Shown in pieces: positions 8,485 to 17,100 of a stretch of 64,000 nucleotides of DNA (position 1 is the first letter of the stretch; the number at the start of each line of letters is the position of its first letter). The position numbers were made by a program, and so were the translations under genes. Under the pieces are notes generated by a model. The model was not told the origin of the DNA and ran no database searches. It saw nothing but the letters and a program-made list of their open reading frames with translations. This stretch comes from Pseudomonas sp. A-RE-19 (GTDB lineage: Bacteria; Pseudomonadota; Gammaproteobacteria; Pseudomonadales; Pseudomonadaceae). Where the stretch lies: NCBI RefSeq assembly GCF_019956555.1, contig NZ_JAHBDQ010000070.1, forward strand, positions 152,104-216,103, in the 5' to 3' direction.

Positions 8485-8545
8485 AATGGCCGATTTCTGC
8501 CTGTCACCAAGGGCTGCAATCGACTGTGGATTCAACCGGTTTCTG
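8485..8545. repeat. Dispersed intergenic repeat, nearly full-length copy
   Basis: Carries GGCCGATTTCTGCCTGTCAC, then AAGGGCTGCAATCGACTG and TGGATTCAACCGGT. This is among the longest copies in the window. The stop codon of the adjacent minus-strand nucleotidyltransferase gene lies inside it, so the repeat supplies the last codons of that gene. Confidence 0.7.
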
Positions 8546-9308
8546 TCGCCATCCAGGTCAAAAAACTATGGAGCTGAGTCGTAAATTCTTTTGGCTTAGC
8601 GTACGGGTTCTTTGCCTGGGACAAGAAAAAAGAGATCTGCATTCTCATACACGGGTAATGCTGAACAAATAGTTCGACATGCTCTTCCAGTGTTTGCGGC
8701 CACATCAGGTCCTGTTCAGGGCGAAGTACTTGAGTTGACCGGATGAGTTTGCGCGAGGCTTCTCGTTGCAAGCGTAGCGATTGCGTCGGTGTGGTCGCCT
8801 GATCAATAAGATCGGCATACAGGGTCAGTACGGATTCAAAGTCACCATTCACGGCAATGGCGATATCATGCGACGGCTTGAACCGGTCGAAGCGCTTGGT
8901 CAGATCGTTCCCCCATAAGCAACGACAGTGATGCTTGAGCCAATACCCCCAGCTCAATCGATTGTCAGCCGCCAATACTTCAGAACGACTACCGATGTCG
9001 AAATCGATCTTGATGACTTCGGTATGCCGACTTTCCAGCGTGCGCCTTTTCGACTCGAGCATTTCGAGATCCTGCGACGTAGGAGGGCTGTGCAGAACAA
9101 GGGTCAGGTCAAGGTCAGAACCCCCTGGCACGGCGTCGCCTCTAGCGACGCTGCCATAAATATAAATCCCGTCCAGCAGAGGTTCCGACCGCGTGAGCGT
9201 CATGCAAACGTCCACCAGTAAATCCTGAAACTGTGGCTGCATCTCGACGTTGGACACGGTGAGGATATAACCGTCTGCATCAATGCCACGAGGATGGAAT
9301 CGTTCCAT
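8532..9308 (-). CDS. Nucleotidyltransferase-domain protein
   Basis: 258 aa. N-terminal nucleotidyltransferase fold with the metal-binding signature GSVARG (52-57) and SDLDL (64-68); a third acidic residue may be the Asp in EVIKIDFDIG. The C-terminal half is helical and unassigned. The layout resembles aminoglycoside-nucleotidyltransferase/kanamycin-type proteins, but no closer match is recognised, so an antibiotic-modifying role is only a possibility. The final codons (ATETG) come from a dispersed repeat that has replaced the original 3' end or lies against it. The ribosome site is weak. Confidence 0.7.
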   Translation of the reverse strand: MERFHPRGIDADGYILTVSNVEMQPQFQDLLVDVCMTLTRSEPLLDGIYIYGSVARGDAVPGGSDLDLTLVLHSPPTSQDLEMLESKRRTLESRHTEVIKIDFDIGSRSEVLAADNRLSWGYWLKHHCRCLWGNDLTKRFDRFKPSHDIAIAVNGDFESVLTLYADLIDQATTPTQSLRLQREASRKLIRSTQVLRPEQDLMWPQTLEEHVELFVQHYPCMRMQISFFLSQAKNPYAKPKEFTTQLHSFLTWMATETG

Positions 9309-9400
9309 GAGGCCGTCCGTGAGTTGTGTTCAGAGAGCTACTTTAACAGAGCCAATATTGACAGCTTCTGGCCCGATTTCTGCCTTTGGCAACTGACCGG

Positions 9401-11096
9401 TTTGGGCCCAGGCTGTGTGAAAACTCCCGCAATTGTCTAATCTTCTGATCGTCGAGATCGTAGCGGGGGCGATCATGAAGCGATTTATTGAAGGTGAGGC
9501 TCGGACGCAAGTCACCTTGCTGCCGGAGTGTCTGGACGATTACGTGGCCGAAGAAAATCCAGTGCGCGTGGTCGATGTTTTCGTCGATGAACTCGACCTG
9601 GGCGCACTTGGTTTTGAGGGCGTCGATCCTGCCGCAACTGGTCGTCCGGCCCTATCACCCAGCGGTGTTGCTGAAGATCTATATCTACGGCTATCTCAAT
9701 CGGATTCAGTCCAGCCGCCGACTTGAGCGTGAGGCCGAGCGCAACGTCGAGTTGATGTGGCTAACGGGGCGTTTGGCTCCGGACTTCAAAACCATTGCCG
9801 ACTTTCGCAAAGACAACGGCAAAGCCATTCGCAGCGTATGCCGCCAGTTCGTAGTTCTTTGTCGCAACCTCAATCTCTTCTCCCAATCGATCATCGCCAT
9901 CGACGGCAGCAAATTCAAAGCCGTCAATAATCGCGACCGCAACTTCACTCAGGGCAAGGTGAAGGCACGCATGCAGCAGATCGAGCAGAGCATTGATCGA
10001 TATCTGGCGGCAATGGATTCGGCGGATCGGGCAACCCCCGAGGTGGCCGAGTCCAAAGCAGAGCAGCTTAAAGAAAAGATAGAAACACTGAAAAAGCAGA
10101 TGCAGAAACTCAAGGAAATCGAGGAGCAGCTCCACGAAAGTCCAGACCAACAGATCTCCCTCACAGACCCAGATGCACGCTCAATGGCTACGAGCGGCCG
10201 AGGCACCGGAACGGTTGGCTACAACGTACAAACAGCTGTCGACGACAAACACCATCTGATCGTTGCCCATGAGGTGATCAACGTTGGTAATGATCGTGGG
10301 CAACTGAGCAATATGGCGAACCAAGCGCGTGAAGAAATCGAGGCTGAGTCGCTAACGGTGGTGGCCGACCGAGGCTATTACAAAGGACTGGAAATCCTCG
10401 CTTGCGAGCAAGCAGGCATCACTACCTTCGTACCGAAACCCCTCACATCTGGCAGCAAAGCCGAAGGCCGATTTGGTAAGCAGGACTTCATCTATCTTGC
10501 GGCGTCGGACGAGTATCGATGCCCTGCGGGGCAGTTACTAACCAGGCGGCATTCGTCGATGGAAGACGGCATGTTATTGCATTGTTACTACTTCTCGGGC
10601 TGTCAGTCCTGCTCAATGCAAAAGCAATGTACGACGGGTAAGGAGCGCCGTGTGAAACGCTGGGAACATGAGGCTGTAGTCGATGCGATGCAAGTTCGGC
10701 TAGAACATGATCCAGCGATGATGAGGGTTCGTCGACAGACCGTTGAACATCCTTTTGGAGCGCTCAAGTTCTGGATGGGAAGTACCCACTTCCTGACCAA
10801 AACCCTGCCTAGAGTGAGCACTGAGATGAGCCTTCATGTGCTCGCCTACAACCTCAAACGAATGATGAGCATCTTCGGCATCGCAGGACTGCTTGATGCG
10901 ATCAGGGCGTGAGCCCAGCCGCTTGGCCCGCCAGTTAGAAGCCGATTGGGCCGCTGCCGCGGCCCAAACGGCATTACGGACGTCTATGTCACTGACTAAG
11001 CTAATTCGCGCTTCCGCCCGCTGATTCCATAGGCAACCTTCGCGACCCTTAGTTTTCGAGGTGTTTAGCGCGTTTTCACACAGCCTGGACCCAAAG
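9401..11096 (+). mobile_element. IS1182-type insertion sequence, transposase frameshifted
   Basis: About 1.7 kb bounded by inverted ends: left TTTGGGCCCAGGCTGTGTGA then AAAC (9401-9424), right GTTTTCACACAGCCTGGACC then CAAA (11073-11096). The ends match at all but one position. The left end is joined directly to a copy of the dispersed intergenic repeat (9366-9400), so it may have inserted into that repeat. It carries one transposase reading frame with a single-base insertion. No clear target duplication is visible. Confidence 0.8.
9475..10912 (+). pseudogene. IS1182-family transposase, frameshifted near 9650
   Basis: Starts MKRFIEGEARTQVTLLPECL. The N-terminal DUF772-type helical domain runs to GRPA in one frame, then YHPAVLLKIYIYGYLNRIQS continues in the next. 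An extra C in GCCCTATCACC at about 9650 explains the break. Downstream the DDE catalytic domain is intact (IIAIDGSKFKAVNNRD; VVADRGYYKG), followed by a Cys-rich zinc-ribbon (CPAGQL...CQSCSMQKQC) and a closing E region (RRQTVEHPFGALKFWMG). A coiled-coil insert lies near 9980-10140. Programmed frameshifting is not typical of this family, so I treat it as inactivated; a sequencing error is an alternative. Confidence 0.82.
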
Positions 11097-11419
11097 CGGA
11101 AGTAGCCGGCTTGGGAAGCAGACATTCAACGTCTGGCCTAACCCGGCGCTACGCGGCTTCATTGCCCGGCGTCCATATTGATCGATACGTTAAGCCCCAG
11201 GCTTTAGATGCGCCTAAGTGTCAGCGAGCGGTATTAATTTAATGAAAACTACCTAATCTGTCGCCCGAACATCGCGATGGACTTCGTGCGATTTCGCAAC
11301 ATGACTCAGTTTCTTGATCTAACGTTTCATAGATACGCCGGAAATTGGCGCTCATCCTTTACATTTGTCAGTGTGTTTTTGAGATGCTTTTGTCTTTTTC
11401 ATACTTTCAAGGGAGTCCC
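11097..11419. other. Intergenic, about 320 bp, promoter region of the binding protein
   Basis: No gene found. It carries the flank of the IS and, near the end, AGGGAGT just before the next start codon. No repeat or operator was recognised. Confidence 0.4.
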
Positions 11420-12313
11420 ATGAAAACCTCATATTTCGTAGCAGCGACAATCCTCGCCGCAGGCTTGTCTGCCATCGCATCTCACGCCAACTCACAGACA
11501 CTCAAAAAAGTTGCCGATAGTAACAAAATCACCGTGTCTTACCGCGAGGCATCGGTACCCTTCAGCTACTTGATTAGTCCCACCAAAGCCGTGGGTTTCT
11601 CTGTCGATTTAACCGATGCCATCGTTGATGATGTGCGCAGGAAGCTCAAGAAGCCGAATCTAGAAGTGGCTTACATTCCTGTGTCTTCGCAAACCCGCAT
11701 TCCGTTGTTGGTCAACGGCACCTACGATCTGGAGTGCGGATCCACCACCAACAACGCTGCGCGGGGCAACGACGTGGCTTTTGCAATTAGCCATTTCTAC
11801 ACCGGCACGCGCCTATTGACTAAGAAGACCTCCGGCATAAAGAACTACGCCGATCTCGCAAAGAAGACTGTCGCCAGCACCGTCGGCAGCACGAACGAGA
11901 AGGTCCTCCGCAAATACAGTGCCGACAACAATCTAGACGTACAGGTCGTCTTGGGCAAAGACTATGACGACTCCTTGGCGCTGGTTGAAAATGATCGTGC
12001 CGTGGCGTTTGCCATGGACGATATCCTGCTGTTTGGCCTCATGGCGAACTCCAAAAATCCCGACTCGCTCGAAGTCGTGGGTGATGCGTTGCAAGTCGAA
12101 CCCTACGGCTGCATGCTTCGCAAAGATGATCCTGAATTCAAGGAATTGGTCGATGGCACCATAACCCGTCTCATGACGTCAGGCGAATTCGAAAGGCTAT
12201 ACACCAAGTGGTTTCAATCACCGATTCCTCCAAAAGGAATGAATCTGAACATGCCGATGAGCGAACAGCTCAAAGCCAATCTCAAGGCGCGCAGTGACAA
12301 ACCAGCGCTGTAA
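11420..12313 (+). CDS. Amino-acid ABC transporter substrate-binding protein (orphan)
   Basis: 297 aa, SBP_bac_3 family. Signal peptide MKTSYFVAATILAAGLSAIA followed by SHANSQTLKK. The mature protein has the periplasmic amino-acid binding pattern (ITVSYREASVPFSYL, VGFSVDLTDAIVDDV, YDLECGSTTNNAARGNDVAF). It resembles the glutamate/aspartate-binding proteins GltI/AatJ in length and in the ECGSTTNN stretch. No permease or ATPase lies nearby, so it must feed another transporter or act in sensing. ATG 11420 follows GGGAG. Confidence 0.86.
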   Translation: MKTSYFVAATILAAGLSAIASHANSQTLKKVADSNKITVSYREASVPFSYLISPTKAVGFSVDLTDAIVDDVRRKLKKPNLEVAYIPVSSQTRIPLLVNGTYDLECGSTTNNAARGNDVAFAISHFYTGTRLLTKKTSGIKNYADLAKKTVASTVGSTNEKVLRKYSADNNLDVQVVLGKDYDDSLALVENDRAVAFAMDDILLFGLMANSKNPDSLEVVGDALQVEPYGCMLRKDDPEFKELVDGTITRLMTSGEFERLYTKWFQSPIPPKGMNLNMPMSEQLKANLKARSDKPAL

Positions 12314-12983
12314 AGCTTGACGAATACCTGAGCAAACGACACAAAAGTCCGACTTAACTCGGTCATTGCGAGCAGCTGCCGGTTCCGAATCGCATCGGGT
12401 CGGTACTCACGCTCGTTGAGAGGCGGAAGGCCCTCGACTGAAGACAGTCGATCGTTTCATCATGGCTGATTTATCGATCATCGATCTAATGGAGTCGAAC
12501 CTAAAAGGGGTTCCAGACGCAAAGCCAAAATTATTTGGCTTTCCTTTTAAAACAAAGAGTTGGCTCCATTCACTTAATTGAGTACAAAACCGGGCGGTTG
12601 CGTACTCTCATACATTTCAAGTATTCGAAACTTAGCAATGTAATTTTCGGACACGTCAATAATTTCATGCATCCATTCCGGACGGAATTATCTGAGCCTT
12701 GCGGCTAGACCGCCTTTAAGCAACGCCTAGTACTACTTGAGTGGGTGCGAACGTCTTCTTTGAAGCGAAAGCACCAATGTTTGGAATTGGCCGATTTCTG
12801 CCTGTGGCAACTGACCGGTTTGGGTCGATTCCGGGACGGTCGCGATCGATTGCCCAAAGCCGACTTTGTTTTCTAAAGTTACAACCCGCGCCGGCGCTTT
12901 ACCCTGCCTCCCTCACCAAGCATGATGGACCGCTCGCACCAGCGCCAAAGGTGCCGGATATTCGTGGTGAAAAGGAACTGCAG
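12314..12983. other. Intergenic, about 670 bp, with a terminator and a repeat
   Basis: No convincing gene. A hairpin with T-rich tail lies at 12521-12548, and a copy of the dispersed repeat at 12788-12830 (GGCCGATTTCTGCCTGTGGC followed by AACTGACCGGTTTGGGTCG). The latter resembles the left flank of the IS at 9401 without the insertion. Confidence 0.5.
12521..12548 (+). terminator. Rho-independent-type hairpin
   Basis: AAAGCCAAA (12521-12529) pairs with TTTGGCTTT (12534-12542), followed by CCTTTT. It lies 208 bp past the binding-protein stop, so it may end that transcript or an unseen short RNA. Confidence 0.45.
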
Positions 12984-13679
12984 TTGAACGAACAGACATT
13001 GTCCATGCGCCTGGAGCGTGTGGCGGCGCATATGCCAGCAGGTGCGCGCCTGGCCGATATCGGCTCGGATCACGGCTACCTGCCGGTGGCGTTGATGCGT
13101 CGTGGCGCCATCGCGATGGCGGTGGCCGGCGAGGTGGCATTGACGCCGTTCCGCTCGGCCGAACGCACCGTGAGCGAGAACGGCCTGGACCAGCGGATCA
13201 CCGTGCGCCTGGCCAATGGCCTGGCGGCGATCGAGCCGGGAGACGGGATCACGGCGATCAGCATCTGTGGCATGGGCGGCGAGACGATCCGCGACATTCT
13301 CGACAGCGGCAAGGCACGCCTGAGCGGCCAGGAACGCCTGATCCTGCAGCCCAACGGCGGCGAGCAGCCATTGCGCCAATGGCTGATGGAAAATGGCTAC
13401 CGCATCCTCTGCGAGGAAGTGCTGCGGGAAAACCGTTTCGACTACGAAATCATTGTCGCCGAGCGCGCCGGGCCGGTGATGTATACCCCCGAGGAGCTGT
13501 ACTTCGGCCCGCTGCAGATGCAGGCACGCAGTCCGGCGTTCCTGTCCAAGTGGCAGCGCAGGCTGCGCCAGAAGCACAAGACCCTGGCCAACTTCGCCCG
13601 GGCGCGGCAGGCCGTTCCCGAAGAGAAGGTGCAAGACATCGCCCGGCAGGCCCGGTGGATCACCGAACTGCTGGCTTGA
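12984..13679 (+). CDS. trmK: tRNA (adenine(22)-N(1))-methyltransferase TrmK
   Basis: 231 aa. SAM-dependent methyltransferase of the TrmK/YqfN family that modifies A22 of tRNAs. SAM motif I ARLADIGSDHGYLPVAL (residues 21-37), the motif AISICGMGGETIRDIL, and RLILQPNGGEQPLRQWL fit the family. I chose TTG at 12984: AAGGAA lies 7 bases upstream and the product begins NEQTLSMRLERV, as relatives do; ATG 13005 is the alternative. The C-terminal helical part (WQRRLRQKHKTLANF) likely contacts tRNA. It stands alone in a region of mobile debris. Confidence 0.87.
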   Translation: MNEQTLSMRLERVAAHMPAGARLADIGSDHGYLPVALMRRGAIAMAVAGEVALTPFRSAERTVSENGLDQRITVRLANGLAAIEPGDGITAISICGMGGETIRDILDSGKARLSGQERLILQPNGGEQPLRQWLMENGYRILCEEVLRENRFDYEIIVAERAGPVMYTPEELYFGPLQMQARSPAFLSKWQRRLRQKHKTLANFARARQAVPEEKVQDIARQARWITELLA

Positions 13680-13804
13680 GCACGATAAAGGTGGTCTGTC
13701 GCTTCCTGCGATTATCCTGGGGGCGCTGGGTTCGGGGCTACGCTAAAGCTACGCGGGTCGTCGATCAATTGTGACCCACTGTTCGCGCTGTCCCAGGAGC
13801 GCCA

Positions 13805-14389
13805 ATGTCGCCCATCACCACGCGCCTGGTGGCGCTGTTTGTTCTTTGCCTGACGCTTGAAGTGCCAGCCCAGACCAACGTCTGTCCGGCTGGCGAGAAA
13901 CAAGTGTGCCTGGACGGCTGCATCTGCCTGCCAGACGTAGGGCAGCTGCCGGATGGCATCTACCAGATCGCTGCACCTGCCCTGGCGCTATGGCTGACCC
14001 AAGCCTGCGATGAAGCAGTCAACGCCGGCGTCCAACCCATTCCACCGCACATCCGGGAGCAACTGCTGCGGTGGTACGACTCCAGCGTCCTCGATACCGC
14101 GCGCTACAAAGTTAGCGACAATGGCCAATTCAGCGCCGCCACTGCCATGCTGCAAAACCCAGATGTCGGCGCCGTGACGCTGATCGACATCATCCTCTTC
14201 CGGGACGCTCAAACCGCAGAACAGAACATCGCGCTCTGGGCTCACGAATTAAAGCATGTGCAGCAGTATCAGGAATGGGGAGTAGAAGGGTTTGCCCAGC
14301 GCTATACACACGACTTCAATGCTGTAGAGGCGCCGGCTTATGCCATACAGGCTGAGGTCAGACGGTTGGTGCGGGAAGGGACTTACTGA
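13805..14389 (+). CDS. Secreted DUF4157-type zincin-like protein, copy A
   Basis: 194 aa. Signal peptide to about residue 22, then a Cys-rich mature start (CPAGEKQVCLDGCICLPD). The core carries ALWAHELKHVQQYQEWGVEG, a HExxH metal-binding motif (HELKH) set as in DUF4157/eCIS-core domains, followed by FAQRYTHDFNAVEAPAYAIQ. That second acidic segment may provide the third zinc ligand. It is a paralogue of the minus-strand gene at 14515-15138; the two converge. A secreted zinc peptidase is possible, but the family's activity is not established. The ATG at 13805 follows CAGGAG. Confidence 0.8.
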   Translation: MSPITTRLVALFVLCLTLEVPAQTNVCPAGEKQVCLDGCICLPDVGQLPDGIYQIAAPALALWLTQACDEAVNAGVQPIPPHIREQLLRWYDSSVLDTARYKVSDNGQFSAATAMLQNPDVGAVTLIDIILFRDAQTAEQNIALWAHELKHVQQYQEWGVEGFAQRYTHDFNAVEAPAYAIQAEVRRLVREGTY

Positions 14390-14407
14390 AGAAATTGTGA
14401 ATCTGCC

Positions 14408-14445
14408 CGTCGCAAGGGGTGCATTTGACCCTTTGCGGACGTTAA
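14408..14445. terminator. Hairpin between convergent DUF4157 paralogues
   Basis: CGCAAGGGG (14411-14419) pairs with CCCTTTGCG (14429-14437) and is followed by GGACGTTAAAAAAT. It lies where both convergent transcripts end. Confidence 0.5.
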
Positions 14446-14514
14446 AAAATGTCTATTACGGGGCGTTTCAAGTAACTCATCCATCATTAGCCGACTAGGT
14501 TTCACCCTTTGAAC

Positions 14515-15138
14515 TCAAGGATTTCGAGGAGGCTCTGTCTGGGCCACGCTGACTCTTAGCGCTCTGGCTACCTGGGTTTGAATCTCGTAGGCAGGTGCCT
14601 CAACGGTTGTGTAATCACGGGTATAGCGAGTGGCAAACTCGCGAACGCCCAATTGCAGGTACTGCTGCACGTGTTTCAACTCATGCGCCCATAGCGCGAC
14701 ATTGTTAAGTGCATCATCGGGACTGCGAAAGACGATGATGTCTATAAGGGTGACCGCAGTTACATCGGGATTCTGCAGCATGGTGTGTGCGGCGTTCAGC
14801 TCCCCATCATCGCCTACCTTGTAGCGAGCCGAATCGAGCACTTGGATGTCATAGTAGGGTTCGAGCTGGGCTCGGATATTCAGCGGGATTGTCCGAATAT
14901 CGCCAGTTGCCGCGGTATTGCGCGATTGCACAATCCAACTCTGCAATCCAGAGGCCGCCATTTGGTTCATGTTTTCGAAAATCTCCCCGGTTTCCTCTTT
15001 GGAGCCTGGAGCACAGAAACAAGCGACCATGCAGACTTGGTACTGTCCTTCCGGGCAGGCGAAAACAGCGGACGAAGTGCCGACGGAAAAGAGCGGTATC
15101 GCAAACCGGAAAATTTGACGCAAAAAAACAGTTAACAA
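14515..15138 (-). CDS. Secreted DUF4157-type zincin-like protein, copy B
   Basis: About 207 aa. The mature part begins CPEGQYQVCMVACFCAPG and carries ALWAHELKHVQQYLQLGVRE and FATRYTRDYTTVEAPAYEIQ. It is the same architecture as the neighbour at 13805, with HELKH conserved. The start is uncertain: TTG 15138 has GGGAGA just upstream and gives a normal signal peptide ending in SSAVFA; ATG at 15201 or 15249 would place about 20-40 odd residues before it. Two diverged tandem-inverted paralogues suggest an old duplication with retained function. Confidence 0.75.
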   Translation of the reverse strand: MLTVFLRQIFRFAIPLFSVGTSSAVFACPEGQYQVCMVACFCAPGSKEETGEIFENMNQMAASGLQSWIVQSRNTAATGDIRTIPLNIRAQLEPYYDIQVLDSARYKVGDDGELNAAHTMLQNPDVTAVTLIDIIVFRSPDDALNNVALWAHELKHVQQYLQLGVREFATRYTRDYTTVEAPAYEIQTQVARALRVSVAQTEPPRNP

Positions 15139-15335
15139 TGGGTTCTCCCAAAGGCAATGGTGGTCGGCAAACGATACTTTGCATCTCGCGCGCGTTGTCA
15201 TGCCAGGTGTTGGACCGTTGCGACTACCGTTCGATTCCCTGAGTTCCACAACTTTTTCAGGCCACCTCCAGCATTGCCTGAAAGGCCGCGCCTGGCCGGA
15301 AAGCGACGGTCTAACTGCTACCGTCGCAGTGGAAG

Positions 15336-15461
15336 TCAGACTTCCGTCTGTTCCGCCATTTCAAGAGCATCATCGACCTCGATTTCCAGGTACCTGACGG
15401 TGCTTTCAAGTTTCGTATGACCACGTGGGAGTTGGACAGGTTCGTCGTAGCGTGTGAGTGC
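15336..15461 (-). pseudogene. Relic of a tyrosine-recombinase (integrase) C-terminus
   Basis: The minus strand reads RGHTKLESTVRYLEIEVDDA then LEMAEQTEV and a stop at 15336-15338. This is the C-terminal end of Pseudomonas phage/island integrases, including the GHTKLESTVRY segment that carries the catalytic Tyr. Upstream the similarity fades (VQLP in place of VQLLL) and nothing of the catalytic core is left. It marks a former integrative element. No tRNA or attachment repeat was found beside it. Confidence 0.75.
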
Positions 15462-15616
15462 CGTACAAGGCTGGTTCAAGGCCAATGGCCGCCCACCCCA
15501 AGCGGGAACTTCAAGGTACTTGCCAGGTCAATTGCGGCCCTGTATCGGAGATGCCGAGCAGCGCTGTGGCCTGTTTTACGGCAGTGCCTTCCTAGATCAG
15601 CCGAGTCCGCCTCCTG

Positions 15617-16381
15617 ATGCCAACCAAGAGTTTTCTGCCGGGTCTCATCTTGGCGTTCTGCGCCGTCGCGTCGCTTTGTTCGGTTGCTGCCGAGCGAAGT
15701 GTGCCCTCGCAAAGTAACAGCGCATCAACCACCCTGATCGAAACCGCCTCGCGGCAGTATGAGAATGGCCAGTTGGACCAAGCCGCTGCCACGCTGGAGC
15801 GTGCCCTGCATATCCAGCCTAACAATCCCGCGACGCTGCATTACCTCGGTGTGTTGCGTCTTCAGCAGGGGCAGTACCAGCAGGCTGAAACGTTGGCGGT
15901 GCGCTCGAACATGCGGGTTGGTCGCAACGTCGCGTTACGCAACCGCAACTTCCAATTGATCCAGGCGGCGCAGCAGGCCCAGGCTTCGAGTACCCCACCC
16001 AATGCCAAAGAGGACCTGATCGCAGTACAGAAGGGGCTGGAAGAGGAGACTCAAAGGCGCCTCGAAGCAGAGACGGCCATTGCTGAACCATCCACTCCGG
16101 ACACTGGGCGCGACGCTGGCAACTTCGTTCGCGCAAAGGCAGATCGGGTATCGGATTCACCGACGGCCGACAGACCTCGGCCCGAAGGAGAATTGCAAAT
16201 GGCTTCCGTCGAGCCAGCGCCCGGGTACGATGAGGTTGAGATTCCCCGCGGCCATTGGCCGCCTCCGGGTAGATGCCGAATCTGGTTTCCTGATCGCCCG
16301 CCGGGGCATCAGCCCAAACCCGGCAGCTGCAAAAAGCTGCGATATCGGGTTCCGTTAGGGGCCTACTTGGTACATGGTTGA
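15617..16381 (+). CDS. Exported TPR protein with a Pro-rich C-terminal motif
   Basis: 254 aa. Signal peptide MPTKSFLPGLILAFCAVASL. TPR-like repeats span residues 40-90 (ASRQYENGQLDQAAATLERA, NNPATLHYLGVLRLQQGQYQ), followed by a charged coiled-coil-like middle. The C-terminus is a Pro/Cys module, EIPRGHWPPPGRCRIWFPDR then PPGHQPKPGSCKKLRYRVPL. That Pro-rich module (PPPGxCRIW...PPGHQPPPGxC) occurs in other small secreted Pseudomonas proteins as I recall. Function unknown; TPRs imply protein binding in the envelope. The ribosome site is weak. Confidence 0.7.
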   Translation: MPTKSFLPGLILAFCAVASLCSVAAERSVPSQSNSASTTLIETASRQYENGQLDQAAATLERALHIQPNNPATLHYLGVLRLQQGQYQQAETLAVRSNMRVGRNVALRNRNFQLIQAAQQAQASSTPPNAKEDLIAVQKGLEEETQRRLEAETAIAEPSTPDTGRDAGNFVRAKADRVSDSPTADRPRPEGELQMASVEPAPGYDEVEIPRGHWPPPGRCRIWFPDRPPGHQPKPGSCKKLRYRVPLGAYLVHG

Positions 16382-16399
16382 GTTTCTGAGTCCACTTCT

Positions 16400-16585
16400 G
16401 GCCGATTCCCTTAAAAAAGTCGGCCGTGGTTTTTAAGGCAGAAAAGTACGCGTCGGAGATTGAAATCCCGAATGTCCGCAGAGCCTTTCAGGCTGAGACT
16501 ACGCGTAGAAGCGTGCTGAGGAGGGGCTTTCACCGACCCATCCTACAGCAGCCTGAGAAACCCGACTTTTTCAACAGAATCGGCC
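16400..16585. mobile_element. 186-bp MITE-like element, copy 1
   Basis: Ends are inverted: GGCCGATTCCCTTAAAAAAG then TCGGCC at left, CGACTTTTTCAACAGAATCG then GCC at right. It is the same length as, and clearly similar inside to, the element at 19421-19606 (shared AAAGTACGCGTC, GAGATTGAAATC and a CACGTAG/GCGTGC-like stretch). It has no coding capacity. Its ends match the surviving end of the truncated IS at 20348-20818, which may have mobilised it. Confidence 0.75.
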
Positions 16586-16635
16586 GATAGCTGCCTGTTT
16601 AAATAGCAGCTATCGACTGTGGATTCACCGGTCGA
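16586..16635. repeat. Dispersed intergenic repeat copy
   Basis: GATAGCTGCCTGTTTAAATA followed by GCAGCTATCGACTGTGGATT and CACCGGTCG. It abuts the MITE end and forms a GATAGCTGC/GCAGCTATC hairpin. Confidence 0.55.
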
Positions 16636-16701
16636 TGCAACACACTGGGTTCTGTGTATGCAGGAGGCGTGTTGCAGGCGGATTGATCCTGTGGCTTGGC
16701 A

Positions 16702-17100
16702 CTAGCGACGATAGTAGCGGCGATCGTCCTCGTAGCGGTGCCGCATGGCCCGATCCTCGGGGCGCTCCCAATAACGATGACGTTCGGCTTCTCGGCGGGC
16801 TTGCTCTCTGCGCCACTGATCTCTACGCCAGTCGTCTCGGCGCCAATCGTCTCTGCGATCGTGCCAACGGCCGTCATGCCAGTATCGGTCGTCATGGGCC
16901 AGCAATGGCCCTGGTTGCTTGCCGGCCATACTGGCCAAGGTCGGCCAAGGGTTGCCGGCAGCCTCGACCGGAGTCTGAGCGGCTGCCACTTCAGTTGCGG
17001 AAACAGGGGTTGAGGTCTTCATTTGTGTTGCTGATGCCGAGCCCACTGCCGCGAGCGCGAACAGGCCAAAGAGCACCATCCGTGGATCATGGAATTTCAT
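16702..17100 (-). CDS. Small exported Arg/Asp/Trp-rich protein
   Basis: 132 aa. A signal peptide-like start (MKFHDPRMVLFGLFALAAVG then SASA) is followed by an Ala/Pro/Thr linker and a tail of repeated DDWRRD and QWRREQ units rich in His, Arg, Tyr and Trp (RDDWRRDDWRRDQWRREQ). The tail looks like a charged low-complexity segment of an envelope or stress protein. No family function is known to me. I chose ATG 17100 for the signal peptide; MVLFGL at 17079 is possible. Confidence 0.65.
   Translation of the reverse strand: MKFHDPRMVLFGLFALAAVGSASATQMKTSTPVSATEVAAAQTPVEAAGNPWPTLASMAGKQPGPLLAHDDRYWHDGRWHDRRDDWRRDDWRRDQWRREQARREAERHRYWERPEDRAMRHRYEDDRRYYRR

Noticed and set aside
9433..10912. Programmed frameshift in the IS transposase
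   Set aside because: IS1182-type elements usually encode one continuous transposase, and there is no typical slippery heptamer; a one-base insertion explains it.
12462..12580. About 39-codon frame starting MADLSIIDLMESNLKG
   Set aside because: No ribosome site, and a hairpin terminator lies inside it.
13805..15138. DUF4157 pair as part of a contractile injection system
   Set aside because: No tail, sheath, baseplate or ATPase genes occur in the window, and both proteins carry signal peptides.
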